The position numbers were made by a program, and so were the translations under genes. Under the pieces are notes generated by a model. It did no database searches, was not told the DNA's origin, and worked only from the letters and a program-made list of their open reading frames with translations. Source: Synechococcus sp. CS-1332 (GTDB taxonomy: Bacteria > Cyanobacteriota > Cyanobacteriia > PCC-6307 > Cyanobiaceae). From it: a stretch of 64,000 nt of DNA. The DNA lies in NCBI RefSeq assembly GCF_025127995.1, contig NZ_JAHLYP010000011.1:28479-92478 (forward strand). The letters are read 5' to 3'. Below are positions 1 through 8,077 of this stretch, piece after piece; position 1 is the stretch's first letter, and every line of letters starts with the position of its first letter.

Positions 1-1
1 C

Positions 2-289
2 CACAACCTGGGCCAGATGGTCCTGGAGGACCGGGCCCACGGCTGGGCCGAAGCCTTCGATCAGCTGCTGGCCGAGCGGATCAGCTCCGGCTCCCTGGAG
101 GACCTGCTCGATCCCCTCGCCCTGGGCCCCGAGGCGGCCCTGGCGGTGCCGTCGCTGGAGCACTACCTGCCGCTGCTCTACGTGCTGGGAGTGCAGGATC
201 GCGGCGAGCCACTGAGCTTCTTCAACGCCGAGGTCACCCTCGGCGCCATCGCGATGCGTTCGTTTCAGGTCGGCGCCGGGGTCGGGTAG
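2..289 (+). CDS. DODA-type extradiol aromatic ring-opening dioxygenase, C-terminal fragment
   Basis: The frame is open from the first complete codon of the window, so the gene starts upstream and only about 95 C-terminal residues are seen. The fragment opens with HNLGQMV, contains SLEHYLPLLYVLG and ends with AMRSFQVG. This order is typical of the LigB/YgiD (4,5-DOPA dioxygenase) family of small non-haem metalloenzymes. The N-terminal metal-binding histidines lie outside the window, so activity cannot be judged. The next gene converges from the other strand. Confidence 0.75.
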   Translation, partial: HNLGQMVLEDRAHGWAEAFDQLLAERISSGSLEDLLDPLALGPEAALAVPSLEHYLPLLYVLGVQDRGEPLSFFNAEVTLGAIAMRSFQVGAGVG

Positions 290-316
290 CGGCGCTCCAT
301 GACGGATTGCTGCGGC

Positions 317-1306
317 TCAGCGCGGAGCGATTGCGCTTCTTAAGGATTGCTCTAGGTTCTGGGGCAACAGGACATTCCCATGCACCGATCGATCGGGCTG
401 CTGACCGCCACCGGCCTCACCGGCCTGGCCCTGGTGAGCCTGACCATGACCTTTCTGGGCTGAGGTGGCCGGCAACGGCACGTAGCCCGTGCGGCGCAGG
501 AAGGCCCGCAGCGCCGCAGGGAAGTCGGCGTAGCGCCGTTCCGGTTGCCGGCAGTCACCCTTGGCGTTGTAGCCGGCCTCGCAGGAAGTCAGCCCCCAGT
601 CGGAGCGGCGGTCGTAGAGGCCCAGCATCCGCCGCCAGCCGCTGTCGAACTCCCCCACCAGCGCCTTGGTTGCCACCCAGGCGGCCAGAAAGCCGTTGGC
701 CTCCGTGCGCTGATCGGCGGGCTCCTTGAACCAGCTCTCCATCTCCTGGAGCCGGCGGCGGTGCAGCGGCAGCATCTGGCGGCGATGGCTGATGTCGACG
801 AAGCGAGGGCCGTTCAGCTGCCAGATCTGGCTGGGGGCGCTGCTGCCGGCGTAGCTGGCGAACTGATAGAGGAAGCGGTTGTCCACGTCCACCAGCAGGT
901 AGCGGCCGTTGCCCAGCGGGTCGCTGGCGCCGTTGGGGCCCCCATTCACCGGATCGCGGCGCACCTCGAACCAGCGGCGGCCGTCGGGGCTGCTGGTGAG
1001 CACGCGGGTGTCGTTGCAGCAGTGGGCACCGCCCGTGAACGTGGAGAGCAGTACCTCCGGATAGGGGTTGGCGGGGTCCATCTCCACCACCTGCAGCACC
1101 GAATCGATGCTGCCGGGGCCGATCCGCAGCGCCCCCATCAGCTGACCGACCACCTTCCCCTCCAGGCGGACGGTGGCCACGGGCTGGACTTCATCCATGC
1201 CATCGGGCTTCGGCTGGCGACGGTTCTCCAGCACGGCCACCACGGGCCCGTTGCTGATCACCGGACCGGGCGCCGGTGAAAGGGCCAGCAGCAGGGGCAG
1301 CAGCAT
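317..1306 (-). CDS. hypothetical exported protein
   Basis: Predicted 329 residues. The start is an ATG 11 bases after the stop of the upstream gene, and the N-terminus (MLLPLLLALSPAPGPV) looks like a short signal peptide. The central part contains LLSTFTGGAHCCNDTRVL and a C-GYNAKGDC pair of cysteines. It resembles uncharacterised periplasmic proteins rather than a known enzyme. The final ~50 residues, after GYVPLPATSAQ, are rich in Q, G and H and look like translated non-coding sequence, so the original stop may have been lost. It appears to be the last gene of a four-gene minus-strand run beginning at 3030. Confidence 0.6.
   Translation of the reverse strand: MLLPLLLALSPAPGPVISNGPVVAVLENRRQPKPDGMDEVQPVATVRLEGKVVGQLMGALRIGPGSIDSVLQVVEMDPANPYPEVLLSTFTGGAHCCNDTRVLTSSPDGRRWFEVRRDPVNGGPNGASDPLGNGRYLLVDVDNRFLYQFASYAGSSAPSQIWQLNGPRFVDISHRRQMLPLHRRRLQEMESWFKEPADQRTEANGFLAAWVATKALVGEFDSGWRRMLGLYDRRSDWGLTSCEAGYNAKGDCRQPERRYADFPAALRAFLRRTGYVPLPATSAQKGHGQAHQGQAGEAGGGQQPDRSVHGNVLLPQNLEQSLRSAIAPR
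380..463 (+). CDS. candidate 27-residue membrane peptide
   Basis: A short ATG frame encodes MHRSIGLLTATGLTGLALVS followed by seven more residues, one hydrophobic stretch long enough to span a membrane. An AGGA lies about 7 bases before the ATG. It is antisense to the last ~50 codons of the minus-strand gene ending at 317, whose tail there is low in complexity and does not look like a conserved domain. I do not recognise the peptide. It could be a real small membrane protein, which picocyanobacteria often have, or a chance frame in GC-rich DNA. Confidence 0.3.
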   Translation: MHRSIGLLTATGLTGLALVSLTMTFLG

Positions 1307-1317
1307 CGCGGCGGGGC

Positions 1318-1785
1318 CTACTGGCAGCCCTGCACCGAGATCCGGTAGCTGAAGCCCAGGGCGCCGGGGTCGCTGCTGGCTCCCACCTTGAAGTTCATCT
1401 GGCTGGCCTGCTTGCCCGGAATGGCGGGGAAGGGGCCGAACATGCGGCCGGTGCCGATCGGCGGATTCATGACTTCGTTGATCACCTGCAGATTGCTGCC
1501 ATCGCTGAACTTCATGAAGCCACTCACCGGATACTTGGCGCCGGCGTCGGAGGAGTTGGCCGTGAAAAAGAACTTGAAGCTGCTGTAGGGCTGGTTGACG
1601 ATGAAGTCCGTGTTCCAGTTCTCCTTGCCGATCAGCTTGGCGGCCCCCACCCGCTTGGAGACGATCGGGGTGGTGCCATCGCCACCGACCGGTTGCAGGA
1701 AGGTGCAGCGCTGCTGGGCCTGGGCGGCGGAACCGGCTCCGATGACGAGCGAAGCGCTCAGCAGGGAGAGGGCCAGGACTTTCAT
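1318..1785 (-). CDS. small exported protein of unknown function
   Basis: I place the start at the ATG encoding MKVLALSLLSASLVIGAGSA, a clear Sec signal peptide ending near AQAQQ. A start 12 codons upstream is possible but would put charged residues ahead of the signal. The mature part of about 130 residues has one early and one final cysteine (QRCTF, VQGCQ) that could form a disulphide, and a mostly beta-like composition. No known domain is recognised. It lies between an exported HAD phosphatase and another exported protein on the same strand, so co-transcription is likely. Confidence 0.65.
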   Translation of the reverse strand: MKVLALSLLSASLVIGAGSAAQAQQRCTFLQPVGGDGTTPIVSKRVGAAKLIGKENWNTDFIVNQPYSSFKFFFTANSSDAGAKYPVSGFMKFSDGSNLQVINEVMNPPIGTGRMFGPFPAIPGKQASQMNFKVGASSDPGALGFSYRISVQGCQ

Positions 1786-1836
1786 GGCGGCGAATCGACT
1801 GACTTCGACCCTAGAACGCAAGGGGAGCCCGGACCT

Positions 1837-2814
1837 TCAGGGCTCGAAGGAGAAGATGCGCTTCCAATCGTTCTTCATGCTGATTACGGTCCAGCCTTGC
1901 TGGCGGGCTTCGTCATAGAGCCCCTGAGTGAACCGGCCCACCCGGGTGTTCTGCAGTCCCAGGGCCGGACCGTAGGCATACTCACGGCGGGCGTCATCGT
2001 GCAGCACCAGCATCGACAGGCGCGCGCCGTCGCCGGCCTTGGTGTACTCGAGCATCTGCCGGTCACCGGTGGAGTTGCCGAAGGCGGCGGTGGGCCGCCG
2101 GCCGATCATCAGCTGGATGCCTTCGGGCTTGCCGGCGTCGTTGTCGTTGAGCAGCAGCCGGGGCTCCTTGGTCAGGAAGGGCCGGCCCTGGCTGTCGTAG
2201 CCGTAACGGGTGGCACCGGCACTGCCGATCACCTGTTCCGGCGGGATGCCGTAGACGCCCTCGGCATAGACACGCACGAAGTCCTGGCCGCCGCCGGTGA
2301 CGATGTAGGTCTTGTAGCCGTGGGCCCGCAGATAACGGAGCAGCTCCTGCATCGGCTGGTAGGTGAGTTCGGTGTAGGGGCGCTGCCAGCGGGGATGGCG
2401 GGCCGTGGCCAGCCACTGGCGCACATCGGCCCGGAAGGTCTCCAGGGGCATGCCGCTGAGGGCGGTGGCGGCGAGCCGCTCCAGCTCCTCCCTGGTGGTC
2501 ACCGCCCCGGGGACCCGCTCGAGGATGAAGCGCACCTGCGGATAGACCGGCTGCTCCACCCAGAGGGTGCCGTCCTGGTCGAAGGTGGCGATGCGCTCGG
2601 CGGGCGGCACGAACCGGGGGCTGGCGGGGTCCGTGGTCTGGCGGACGAAGCTGAGGATGCCGTCCCGGGCCGCGCCCGGATTCCAGGACGGCAGCGGATC
2701 GGCCGGCCGGGCGGCGCCGCCGGCCCAGCCAGCAACGCCGGCCAGCAGGGTGACGGCGACCAGGCCCCCCAGCAGGAACCGGAGCCAGCGGCGGCGGTGG
2801 AAGGGGATGGTCAC
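1837..2814 (-). CDS. exported or membrane-anchored HAD-family phosphatase
   Basis: 325 residues. An N-terminal hydrophobic segment (RFLLGGLVAVTLLAGVAGWA) after an arginine-rich start points to export or membrane anchoring. HAD motif I is IATFDQDGTLW, with the nucleophile and acid/base Asp spaced as D-x-D. Motif II is probably TYIVTGGGQDF, and the later NSTGDRQMLEY has the acidic residues of the metal site. This fits the phosphoserine-phosphatase-like branch of the superfamily, acting on phosphorylated substrates outside the cytoplasm. The substrate is not evident. It starts 12 bases after the stop of the small membrane protein upstream. Confidence 0.75.
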   Translation of the reverse strand: MTIPFHRRRWLRFLLGGLVAVTLLAGVAGWAGGAARPADPLPSWNPGAARDGILSFVRQTTDPASPRFVPPAERIATFDQDGTLWVEQPVYPQVRFILERVPGAVTTREELERLAATALSGMPLETFRADVRQWLATARHPRWQRPYTELTYQPMQELLRYLRAHGYKTYIVTGGGQDFVRVYAEGVYGIPPEQVIGSAGATRYGYDSQGRPFLTKEPRLLLNDNDAGKPEGIQLMIGRRPTAAFGNSTGDRQMLEYTKAGDGARLSMLVLHDDARREYAYGPALGLQNTRVGRFTQGLYDEARQQGWTVISMKNDWKRIFSFEP

Positions 2815-2826
2815 GGGGCGTCGGGC

Positions 2827-3030
2827 TCAGAACTTGCGCAGTTCGCGGCGGATCTTGAGCGGGTCGCCGGAGTGCTGCTGATTGAAGAGCAGCATCGGCA
2901 CGCCGGCCAGCAGCAGACCGACCGCCACGACGACGCCCCAGGAGATCGCCGGCCGGCCCTCCGGTGGAACGTCACCGGGCCGGAGCCGCCCCCGGAGCCG
3001 CTGCCGCGTTGAGCGCCTGAACCTTGCCAT
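2827..3030 (-). CDS. small single-pass membrane protein
   Basis: 67 residues from an ATG. A basic N-terminus (MARFRRSTRQRLRGRLRP) is followed by one hydrophobic helix (WGVVVAVGLLLAGVPMLLF) and a short charged tail ending RRELRKF. The composition and length match small conserved membrane proteins of picocyanobacteria (DUF3464-like), but I cannot assign the family firmly. It is the first gene of the minus-strand run that continues with the HAD phosphatase 12 bases downstream. Confidence 0.6.
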   Translation of the reverse strand: MARFRRSTRQRLRGRLRPGDVPPEGRPAISWGVVVAVGLLLAGVPMLLFNQQHSGDPLKIRRELRKF

Positions 3031-3183
3031 CACTGCAGGCTCCGGGCCCGGCTGTCCCCCCAGTCTGCGGGGGCCGGCGCCCGCCGTTCGCCGTGAACGG
3101 CGATCCTGATCCGCTGATCCCGGGCCCGCTGCCTGCGTGGGGATGAAAGGATTTCGCCATCGCCGTTGCAGGCTCCCATCGAC

Positions 3184-4515
3184 ATGCCATCCCTGCTGCT
3201 TGCCACCGGAGGCCACCAGATCGAAGCGGCCGAAACCCTGATCGAGGTGGGCCGCTTCATCGTGATCCTGTTCGCCGCCCGGGCCCTGGCGGAGTTGATG
3301 GTGCGCTTCCGCCTGCCGGCCATCCTCGGCGAGCTGGTGGCGGGGGTGCTGATCGGCGTTTCGGGGCTGCATCTGATCCTGGCCCCGGAGCTGGGCGGCC
3401 AGCTCAACGGCTTCGCCGAGCACACGATCGCCGCCCTGGCCCACGTGGGCCCGGAGCAGGTGCAGGAGATCTACGACCACAGCTTCACCAACCTGCAGGC
3501 GGTGGCGAAGATCGGCCTGCTGGCCCTGCTGTTCCTCACCGGCCTCGAGAGCGAACTGGATGAACTGATGGCGGTGGGGGGGCAGGCGATCACGGTGGCG
3601 CTCACCGGGGTGGTCCTGCCCTTCGCCCTGGGAACCGCCGGCCTGCACGTTCTGTTCTCCGTGCCGTTGCTGCCTTCGATCTTCGCCGGTGCCGCCATGA
3701 CCGCCACCAGCATCGGCATCACCGCCAGCGTGCTGGGGGAGCTGAAGTTCCTGCGCACCCGGGAGGGCCAGACGGTGATCGGGGCGGCCGTGCTCGATGA
3801 CATCCTCGGCATCGTGATCCTGGCCGTGGTGGTGGCCCTAGCAGGCGGCGAGGGCTTCGCCATCGGCCCGATCCTGAAGCTGATCGCCGCAGCTGTGGTG
3901 TTCGTGGCGGTGGCCCTGTTCCTCAGCCGCACCGCCGCCCCCTCCTTCGACTGGCTGCTCGATCGCCTGAAGGCCCCCGGCGAGGTGGTGGTGGCGGCCT
4001 TCCTGGTGCTGTCCCTGTCCTGCTTCGCGGCCCAGGCGTTCGGCCTGGAGGCGGCCCTGGGGGCCTTCGCCGGTGGCCTGATCCTGAGTGCCTCCCGGCA
4101 CCGGCACGCCATCGAAGAGGCGGTGAAGCCCCTGGTGGCGCTCTTCGCCACCTTCTTCTTCGTGCTGATCGGCAGCGGCATGGACCTGTCGGTGCTCAAT
4201 CCCTTCAATGCCGCCAACCACGAGGGACTGGTGATGGCGGGCTTCCTGTTGGCGGCCGCCGTGGTCAGCAAGGTGGCGGCCGGCTGGAGCTACAGGAGCC
4301 AGGTGCCCACCAACCGGCTGGCGGTGGGGCTGGGGATGATGCCCCGCGGCGAAGTGGGCCTGATCTTTCTGGGGCTGGGCACCCAGACCGGGGTGCTGGG
4401 ACCGTCGCTGGAGGCGGCGATCCTGCTGATGGTGATGGGAACCACATTCCTGGCGCCGGTGCTGCTGCGGCTGGTGCTGGCCGAGCCCGTAGAGGCCGCC
4501 GAGGCCATCGGGTGA
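3184..4515 (+). CDS. cation:proton antiporter, CPA2 / KefB-NapA type
   Basis: About 443 residues from the ATG chosen here; an in-frame TTG six codons upstream is an alternative. About a dozen hydrophobic segments span the protein. The ion site is visible as AAVLDDILGIVIL around residue 205: the paired Asp-Asp marks electrogenic CPA2 exchangers. The RLPAILGELVAGVLIG segment near the N-terminus and MMPRGEVGLIFLGLG near the C-terminus are also family hallmarks. No C-terminal RCK/TrkA domain is present, so it is an integral-membrane-only form. It probably exchanges Na+ or K+ for H+ in pH or salt homeostasis. A small membrane protein follows at once. Confidence 0.88.
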   Translation: MPSLLLATGGHQIEAAETLIEVGRFIVILFAARALAELMVRFRLPAILGELVAGVLIGVSGLHLILAPELGGQLNGFAEHTIAALAHVGPEQVQEIYDHSFTNLQAVAKIGLLALLFLTGLESELDELMAVGGQAITVALTGVVLPFALGTAGLHVLFSVPLLPSIFAGAAMTATSIGITASVLGELKFLRTREGQTVIGAAVLDDILGIVILAVVVALAGGEGFAIGPILKLIAAAVVFVAVALFLSRTAAPSFDWLLDRLKAPGEVVVAAFLVLSLSCFAAQAFGLEAALGAFAGGLILSASRHRHAIEEAVKPLVALFATFFFVLIGSGMDLSVLNPFNAANHEGLVMAGFLLAAAVVSKVAAGWSYRSQVPTNRLAVGLGMMPRGEVGLIFLGLGTQTGVLGPSLEAAILLMVMGTTFLAPVLLRLVLAEPVEAAEAIG

Positions 4516-4574
4516 GGGAACCGGCGCGGCCCTGGCCCGGCCATGGGACAGTGGCACAAGCTTCCACCCTCCCC

Positions 4575-4724
4575 GTGCCGAACGACAGCGGTTCCTCCAG
4601 GTCGGTGATCGTGGGCCTGCTGGCCGTGATCGGTTCGCTCGGCGGCCTGGCCCTGCTGGTCTGGTTCACGGTGGTGCTGCTCGACCTCAAGCACCTGAAC
4701 ACCTCCGGCTTCACCCTGCCCTGA
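4575..4724 (+). CDS. small membrane protein downstream of the antiporter
   Basis: A GTG start at 4575 gives 49 residues with one transmembrane helix (VIVGLLAVIGSLGGLALLVW). The same frame is open from a GTG at 4512 that overlaps the antiporter stop, which would give 70 residues with a poorly structured extension. Either way it follows the antiporter closely and is probably translated from the same transcript. The function is unknown. An accessory role for the antiporter is only a guess from position. Confidence 0.5.
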   Translation: MPNDSGSSRSVIVGLLAVIGSLGGLALLVWFTVVLLDLKHLNTSGFTLP

Positions 4725-4733
4725 GGTAGCTCC

Positions 4734-6662
4734 CTAGGGGGAGCGCTGGCGGCAGCGGGCATGGGCGGCAAGGAGGCTGGCCATCAGGGCCTCGGCCTTG
4801 AGCGGCTTGGCGAGGAGTTCGTTCATGCCCGCCTGCAGGGCCGCCTCCCGCTCCTCGGCGGAGCTGAAGGCGGTGACCGCCACGATCCAGGGCCGCTCCG
4901 GCCGTCCGGTGGCGGCGCGGATGCGGCGGGTGGCTTCCAGACCATCAAGCCGGGGCATCTGCACATCCATCAGGATCAGATCAGGGTCGAGAACACGCTG
5001 CCGTTCCAGCGCCTCCTGGCCATCGACGGCGGACTCCGGCGCATAGCCAAGACGCCGCAGCATCAGCTCGCAGAGCCGCCGGTTCACGGCGCTGTCATCC
5101 GCCAGCAGGATGCGCAGGGGATGGCTTGCCGCGAAGGCCACCCCGTCGTCCTCTGGGCTCGGCGGCGCTGGCAGGGGAGCCGGGGCGGGGGCGGCGGCCA
5201 CCGCTTCCACCGGCAGGTTGAAGCAGAACGCACTGCCGCAGCCGGGGGTGCTCTCCACCCGGATCGTGCCGCCAAGGGCAGCAATGAGCTGCTGGCAGAT
5301 GGCCAGCCCCAGGCCGGTGCCCGCATGGGGGGCGTTGGTGGAGAGACGAAGCTGCGAGAAGGGTTGGAACAGCAGACCCATCTGATCGGCGGCAATGCCG
5401 ACCCCGGTGTCGGTGACGGAGAAGGCCAGATCGATCGCTTCTTTCCCCGGTTCGCTCACAGAACTGGCCGTCGCCTGAACGGACACAACGACGCTGCCGG
5501 CGTCGGTGAACTTGATCGCATTGCCGATCAGGTTGAGCAGGATCTGGCGCAGGCGGATGGCGTCGGTGCAGATCGCCGGGGGAACGTCCGGAGCGATCAC
5601 CAGAGACAGGTCGAGCGCCTTGGCCAGGGCAAGGCTGGAGCAGTTGGCGACCGTCTCCTCCAGGAGGGAGCGCAGCTGGCACGGAACCAGTTCCAGCACC
5701 AGGTTTCCGGATTCGGTCTTGGTGAAGTCGAGGATTTCATTGAGCAGGCTGAGCAGGGATTCCCCCGAGCAGTGCACGATGTCCAGGCACTCCCGTTGCT
5801 GGGCGGACAGCTCCGTGGCCAACACCAGCCCCGTCATGCCGATGACCCCATTGAGCGGGGTGCGGATCTCGTGGCTCAAGGTGGCGAGAAACGTGCTCTT
5901 GGCGCGGTCGGCGGCGGCCATGGCCGCGAAGGCCCGGGCCCGGGCCTTGAGGGAACGGCGATAGAAGCTGGCTGCCAGAACCGAGAACCCGCCGCTGCCG
6001 ATCAGGCCCACTATGTAGGTGAGCTGCAGCGGAAACTGCTTGCGTTGCAGTTGGGCAAGCGAGAAATCGATGCCAACAAAGCCCACCAGCTTCCCCTTGC
6101 TGTCCCGGATCGGAGCAAAGCCGCTCATGAAGGTTCCGAAGCTGTCGGTGTAGTGCCTTGTGCTGATGGTGGTCAGGCCGGTGCGGACGGCCTGGAGCGC
6201 GTCGACCGACGGATCGACATAGAGCTCACCAACGCGGGTGGTGCTCGAGGAGTCACCCTTGTTCTGGATGTAGTAGGTGCTATCGATCGCGAATCGAAGA
6301 CCTTCCGGGCTGGCAATGAACACATAGGCGTAGTAGATCTCCGGCACGAGCCTGCGCAGCTTCAGCAGGGGTTCGCTGGCACGGCGATAGTCCGGTGTTC
6401 CCGTCTGCTCGGGCCTGGTCATGGCGGCAACCAGGCTGGGATCCATTTCGCTGGCGGCGATGCTCACCAGGTTGCGCAGGGCTTCGCGCACCTCGTTGCG
6501 CAGGAGCCGGTTGGCGCTCCAGTAGTTGAAGCTCAGCGCCACTGTCGCCACGCTGAAGATGGTGGCGGCCAGCAGAACGCTCTCCAGGCGAATGCGCCGG
6601 CGGCTCAGTTCGGGAACGGAGCCGTGGAGGTGCTGTGGGGGCGACCGCCAGGCGCCTGGCAC
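4734..6662 (-). CDS. membrane-bound hybrid sensor histidine kinase with receiver domain
   Basis: 642 residues from a GTG. Order: N-terminal membrane helix ([17 protein letters not shown]), an extracytoplasmic sensor region of about 150 residues (cache-like, with [13 protein letters not shown] and [10 protein letters not shown] segments), a second helix near residue 220, then the kinase core. The phospho-acceptor is His264 in [11 protein letters not shown]. ATPase boxes follow: N-box [10 protein letters not shown]1 DTGVGI, G2 GTGLGL. A C-terminal receiver carries Asp566 in [13 protein letters not shown] and the DDS acidic pocket. No output domain or HPt is present, so a separate phosphotransfer partner is expected. 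No partner lies in the neighbourhood. Confidence 0.9.
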   Translation of the reverse strand: MPGAWRSPPQHLHGSVPELSRRRIRLESVLLAATIFSVATVALSFNYWSANRLLRNEVREALRNLVSIAASEMDPSLVAAMTRPEQTGTPDYRRASEPLLKLRRLVPEIYYAYVFIASPEGLRFAIDSTYYIQNKGDSSSTTRVGELYVDPSVDALQAVRTGLTTISTRHYTDSFGTFMSGFAPIRDSKGKLVGFVGIDFSLAQLQRKQFPLQLTYIVGLIGSGGFSVLAASFYRRSLKARARAFAAMAAADRAKSTFLATLSHEIRTPLNGVIGMTGLVLATELSAQQRECLDIVHCSGESLLSLLNEILDFTKTESGNLVLELVPCQLRSLLEETVANCSSLALAKALDLSLVIAPDVPPAICTDAIRLRQILLNLIGNAIKFTDAGSVVVSVQATASSVSEPGKEAIDLAFSVTDTGVGIAADQMGLLFQPFSQLRLSTNAPHAGTGLGLAICQQLIAALGGTIRVESTPGCGSAFCFNLPVEAVAAAPAPAPLPAPPSPEDDGVAFAASHPLRILLADDSAVNRRLCELMLRRLGYAPESAVDGQEALERQRVLDPDLILMDVQMPRLDGLEATRRIRAATGRPERPWIVAVTAFSSAEEREAALQAGMNELLAKPLKAEALMASLLAAHARCRQRSP

Positions 6663-6671
6663 ACGGGGGAA

Positions 6672-6795
6672 CCAACCAGCCAGAAACCCTCACCACACCA
6701 CATCTCCCTGGTCTACCCCGGCTGCCACCCCAACGGCATCAGAGCCGGGCCGTGGTGTGCCATGGGACGCCGCAAGCCGACCCACTCTGGCAGCA
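6672..6795. repeat. intergenic segment with similarity to two other sites in the window
   Basis: The gap between the MscS gene and the kinase contains two blocks that recur. AACCAACCAGCCAGAAACC and the bases after it resemble 10543-10573. GCCGCAAGCCGACCCACTCT and its flanks resemble 20496-20531, with about 30 of 38 positions alike by eye. The repeats are imperfect and no long open frame is shared. They may be remains of a dispersed element or old duplicated coding ends. Confidence 0.4.
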
Positions 6796-6808
6796 GTGAC
6801 CGGGGAGC

Positions 6809-8077
6809 TCAATCCTGCTGGGGAGCTGGCGCGGCTGGCGTCGGCCCGGTCGAATCGGTGGGCGGATGGATCACCCGCTGGGGGAAGGGAATCTCGATCC
6901 CGTTGGCGGTGAAGGCGTGCCAGATCGCCTGACTCACGGCGCTCTGAATGGAGAGGTTTCCGAGCGGGTCATCAATCCAGAAGCGCAGGGAATAGTCGAT
7001 CGAGGACTCGCTGTACCGCACCAGAAACGCCCGCGGGGCGGGCTCGACCCGCACCCCGACCGTGGCGCGGGCCACCTCCTCCAGAAGCGCGATCACGACC
7101 ACCGGGTCGTGCCGGTAGGCGGCGCCGATCTCCACCGCGCTGCGCCGCAGGCTGTCGCTGCCGGTATAGGTGGTGGTGGTGGCCGTGAAGAAGGTCTGGT
7201 TGGGGATCACCAGTTCGGCGTTGTCGCGGTTGCGCCACAGCACCGCCGCCCGCAGGCCCAGGCTGCGCACCTCGCAGGGATCGCCATCGATGAACAGCAC
7301 CGATCCCGGCCGCACCGACCCCTCGAACAACAGCCACAGGCCGCTGATGAAGTTCGAAAACACCTCCTTGATGCCGAAGCCGATGCCCACCGAGAGCCCC
7401 CCGGCGATCGCCGCGATGGCACTGGTGTTGAGGCCCACCCGGTGCATCAGCCAAAGCACCCCGGCGGCGACCAGCAGGTAGCGCAGCACAAGGGTGCCGG
7501 CGGCGCGGGTGCCATGGGAGAAGTGAAACAGCCGCTGCAGGAGGTGCCCCAGCCACACCAGGGGAATGGCGGAAAACGCCACCAGGAAGTAGGGAATGGT
7601 GAGCAGCAGGAACAGGTTGCTGGTGGTGAGCGGCGAACCGAACAGGGGGAACAGGGGAATCTCGGCCACATCGCGCAGGGAGGCCAGCTGGTTCACCAGC
7701 GAGCCCGCCACGAACAGCACGAACAGGGGCTGGACGATCCGGCTGTAGAGCAGCTGGATCTGCTTGGCGGGACATCGCGTCAGCAGCAGCAGCCGGATCA
7801 CGGCCAGCAGCACCCAGGCTCCCCACACCTGGGCGAAATAGGTCGCCAGGTCGCCCGGATAGCCCAGCTGCTCGATCACCAGCCCGTTGAGGCGCAGCAC
7901 GCCCCACAGACCCACCGCCCCGAGCACCGACACGCGATACCGGCGGGCCTTCAACCTGGGCCGCAGCCACAGGGCATACCCCAGGGCGAAGCCGGCGGTG
8001 GTGAGGCACTGCAGCAACACCACCGGGCGGCTGAGGAACCCCAGCCAGCCGACGATCTCGTAGAGCAGTTGGTTCAT
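6809..8077 (-). CDS. mechanosensitive ion channel, MscS family
   Basis: 422 residues. About five hydrophobic segments occupy the first half. The pore-lining region and MscS beta domain follow: SAIAAIAGGLSVGIGFGIKE is the glycine/alanine-rich TM3, then NFISGLWLLFEGSVRPG and the NQTFFTA segment. The C-terminal part ends in a proline-rich tail. Such channels open on membrane stretch to release solutes after osmotic downshock, and some family members do other jobs. Its ATG overlaps the stop of the upstream binding-protein gene by four bases (ATGA), so the two are translationally coupled, which is not a usual setting for MscS. Confidence 0.88.
   Translation of the reverse strand: MNQLLYEIVGWLGFLSRPVVLLQCLTTAGFALGYALWLRPRLKARRYRVSVLGAVGLWGVLRLNGLVIEQLGYPGDLATYFAQVWGAWVLLAVIRLLLLTRCPAKQIQLLYSRIVQPLFVLFVAGSLVNQLASLRDVAEIPLFPLFGSPLTTSNLFLLLTIPYFLVAFSAIPLVWLGHLLQRLFHFSHGTRAAGTLVLRYLLVAAGVLWLMHRVGLNTSAIAAIAGGLSVGIGFGIKEVFSNFISGLWLLFEGSVRPGSVLFIDGDPCEVRSLGLRAAVLWRNRDNAELVIPNQTFFTATTTTYTGSDSLRRSAVEIGAAYRHDPVVVIALLEEVARATVGVRVEPAPRAFLVRYSESSIDYSLRFWIDDPLGNLSIQSAVSQAIWHAFTANGIEIPFPQRVIHPPTDSTGPTPAAPAPQQD

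Noticed and set aside
1276..3012. Open frame of 578 codons on the plus strand
   Set aside because: It covers several minus-strand genes with clear motifs (HAD phosphatase) and has shadow-like composition with no domain.
2827..3648. Longer minus-strand version of the small membrane protein (273 codons)
   Set aside because: The extension is antisense to the antiporter start and is glutamine/histidine-rich; only the last 67 codons look like a protein.
4761..6932. Open frame of 723 codons on the plus strand
   Set aside because: Antisense to the hybrid histidine kinase, whose domains are complete; the frame has no recognisable feature.
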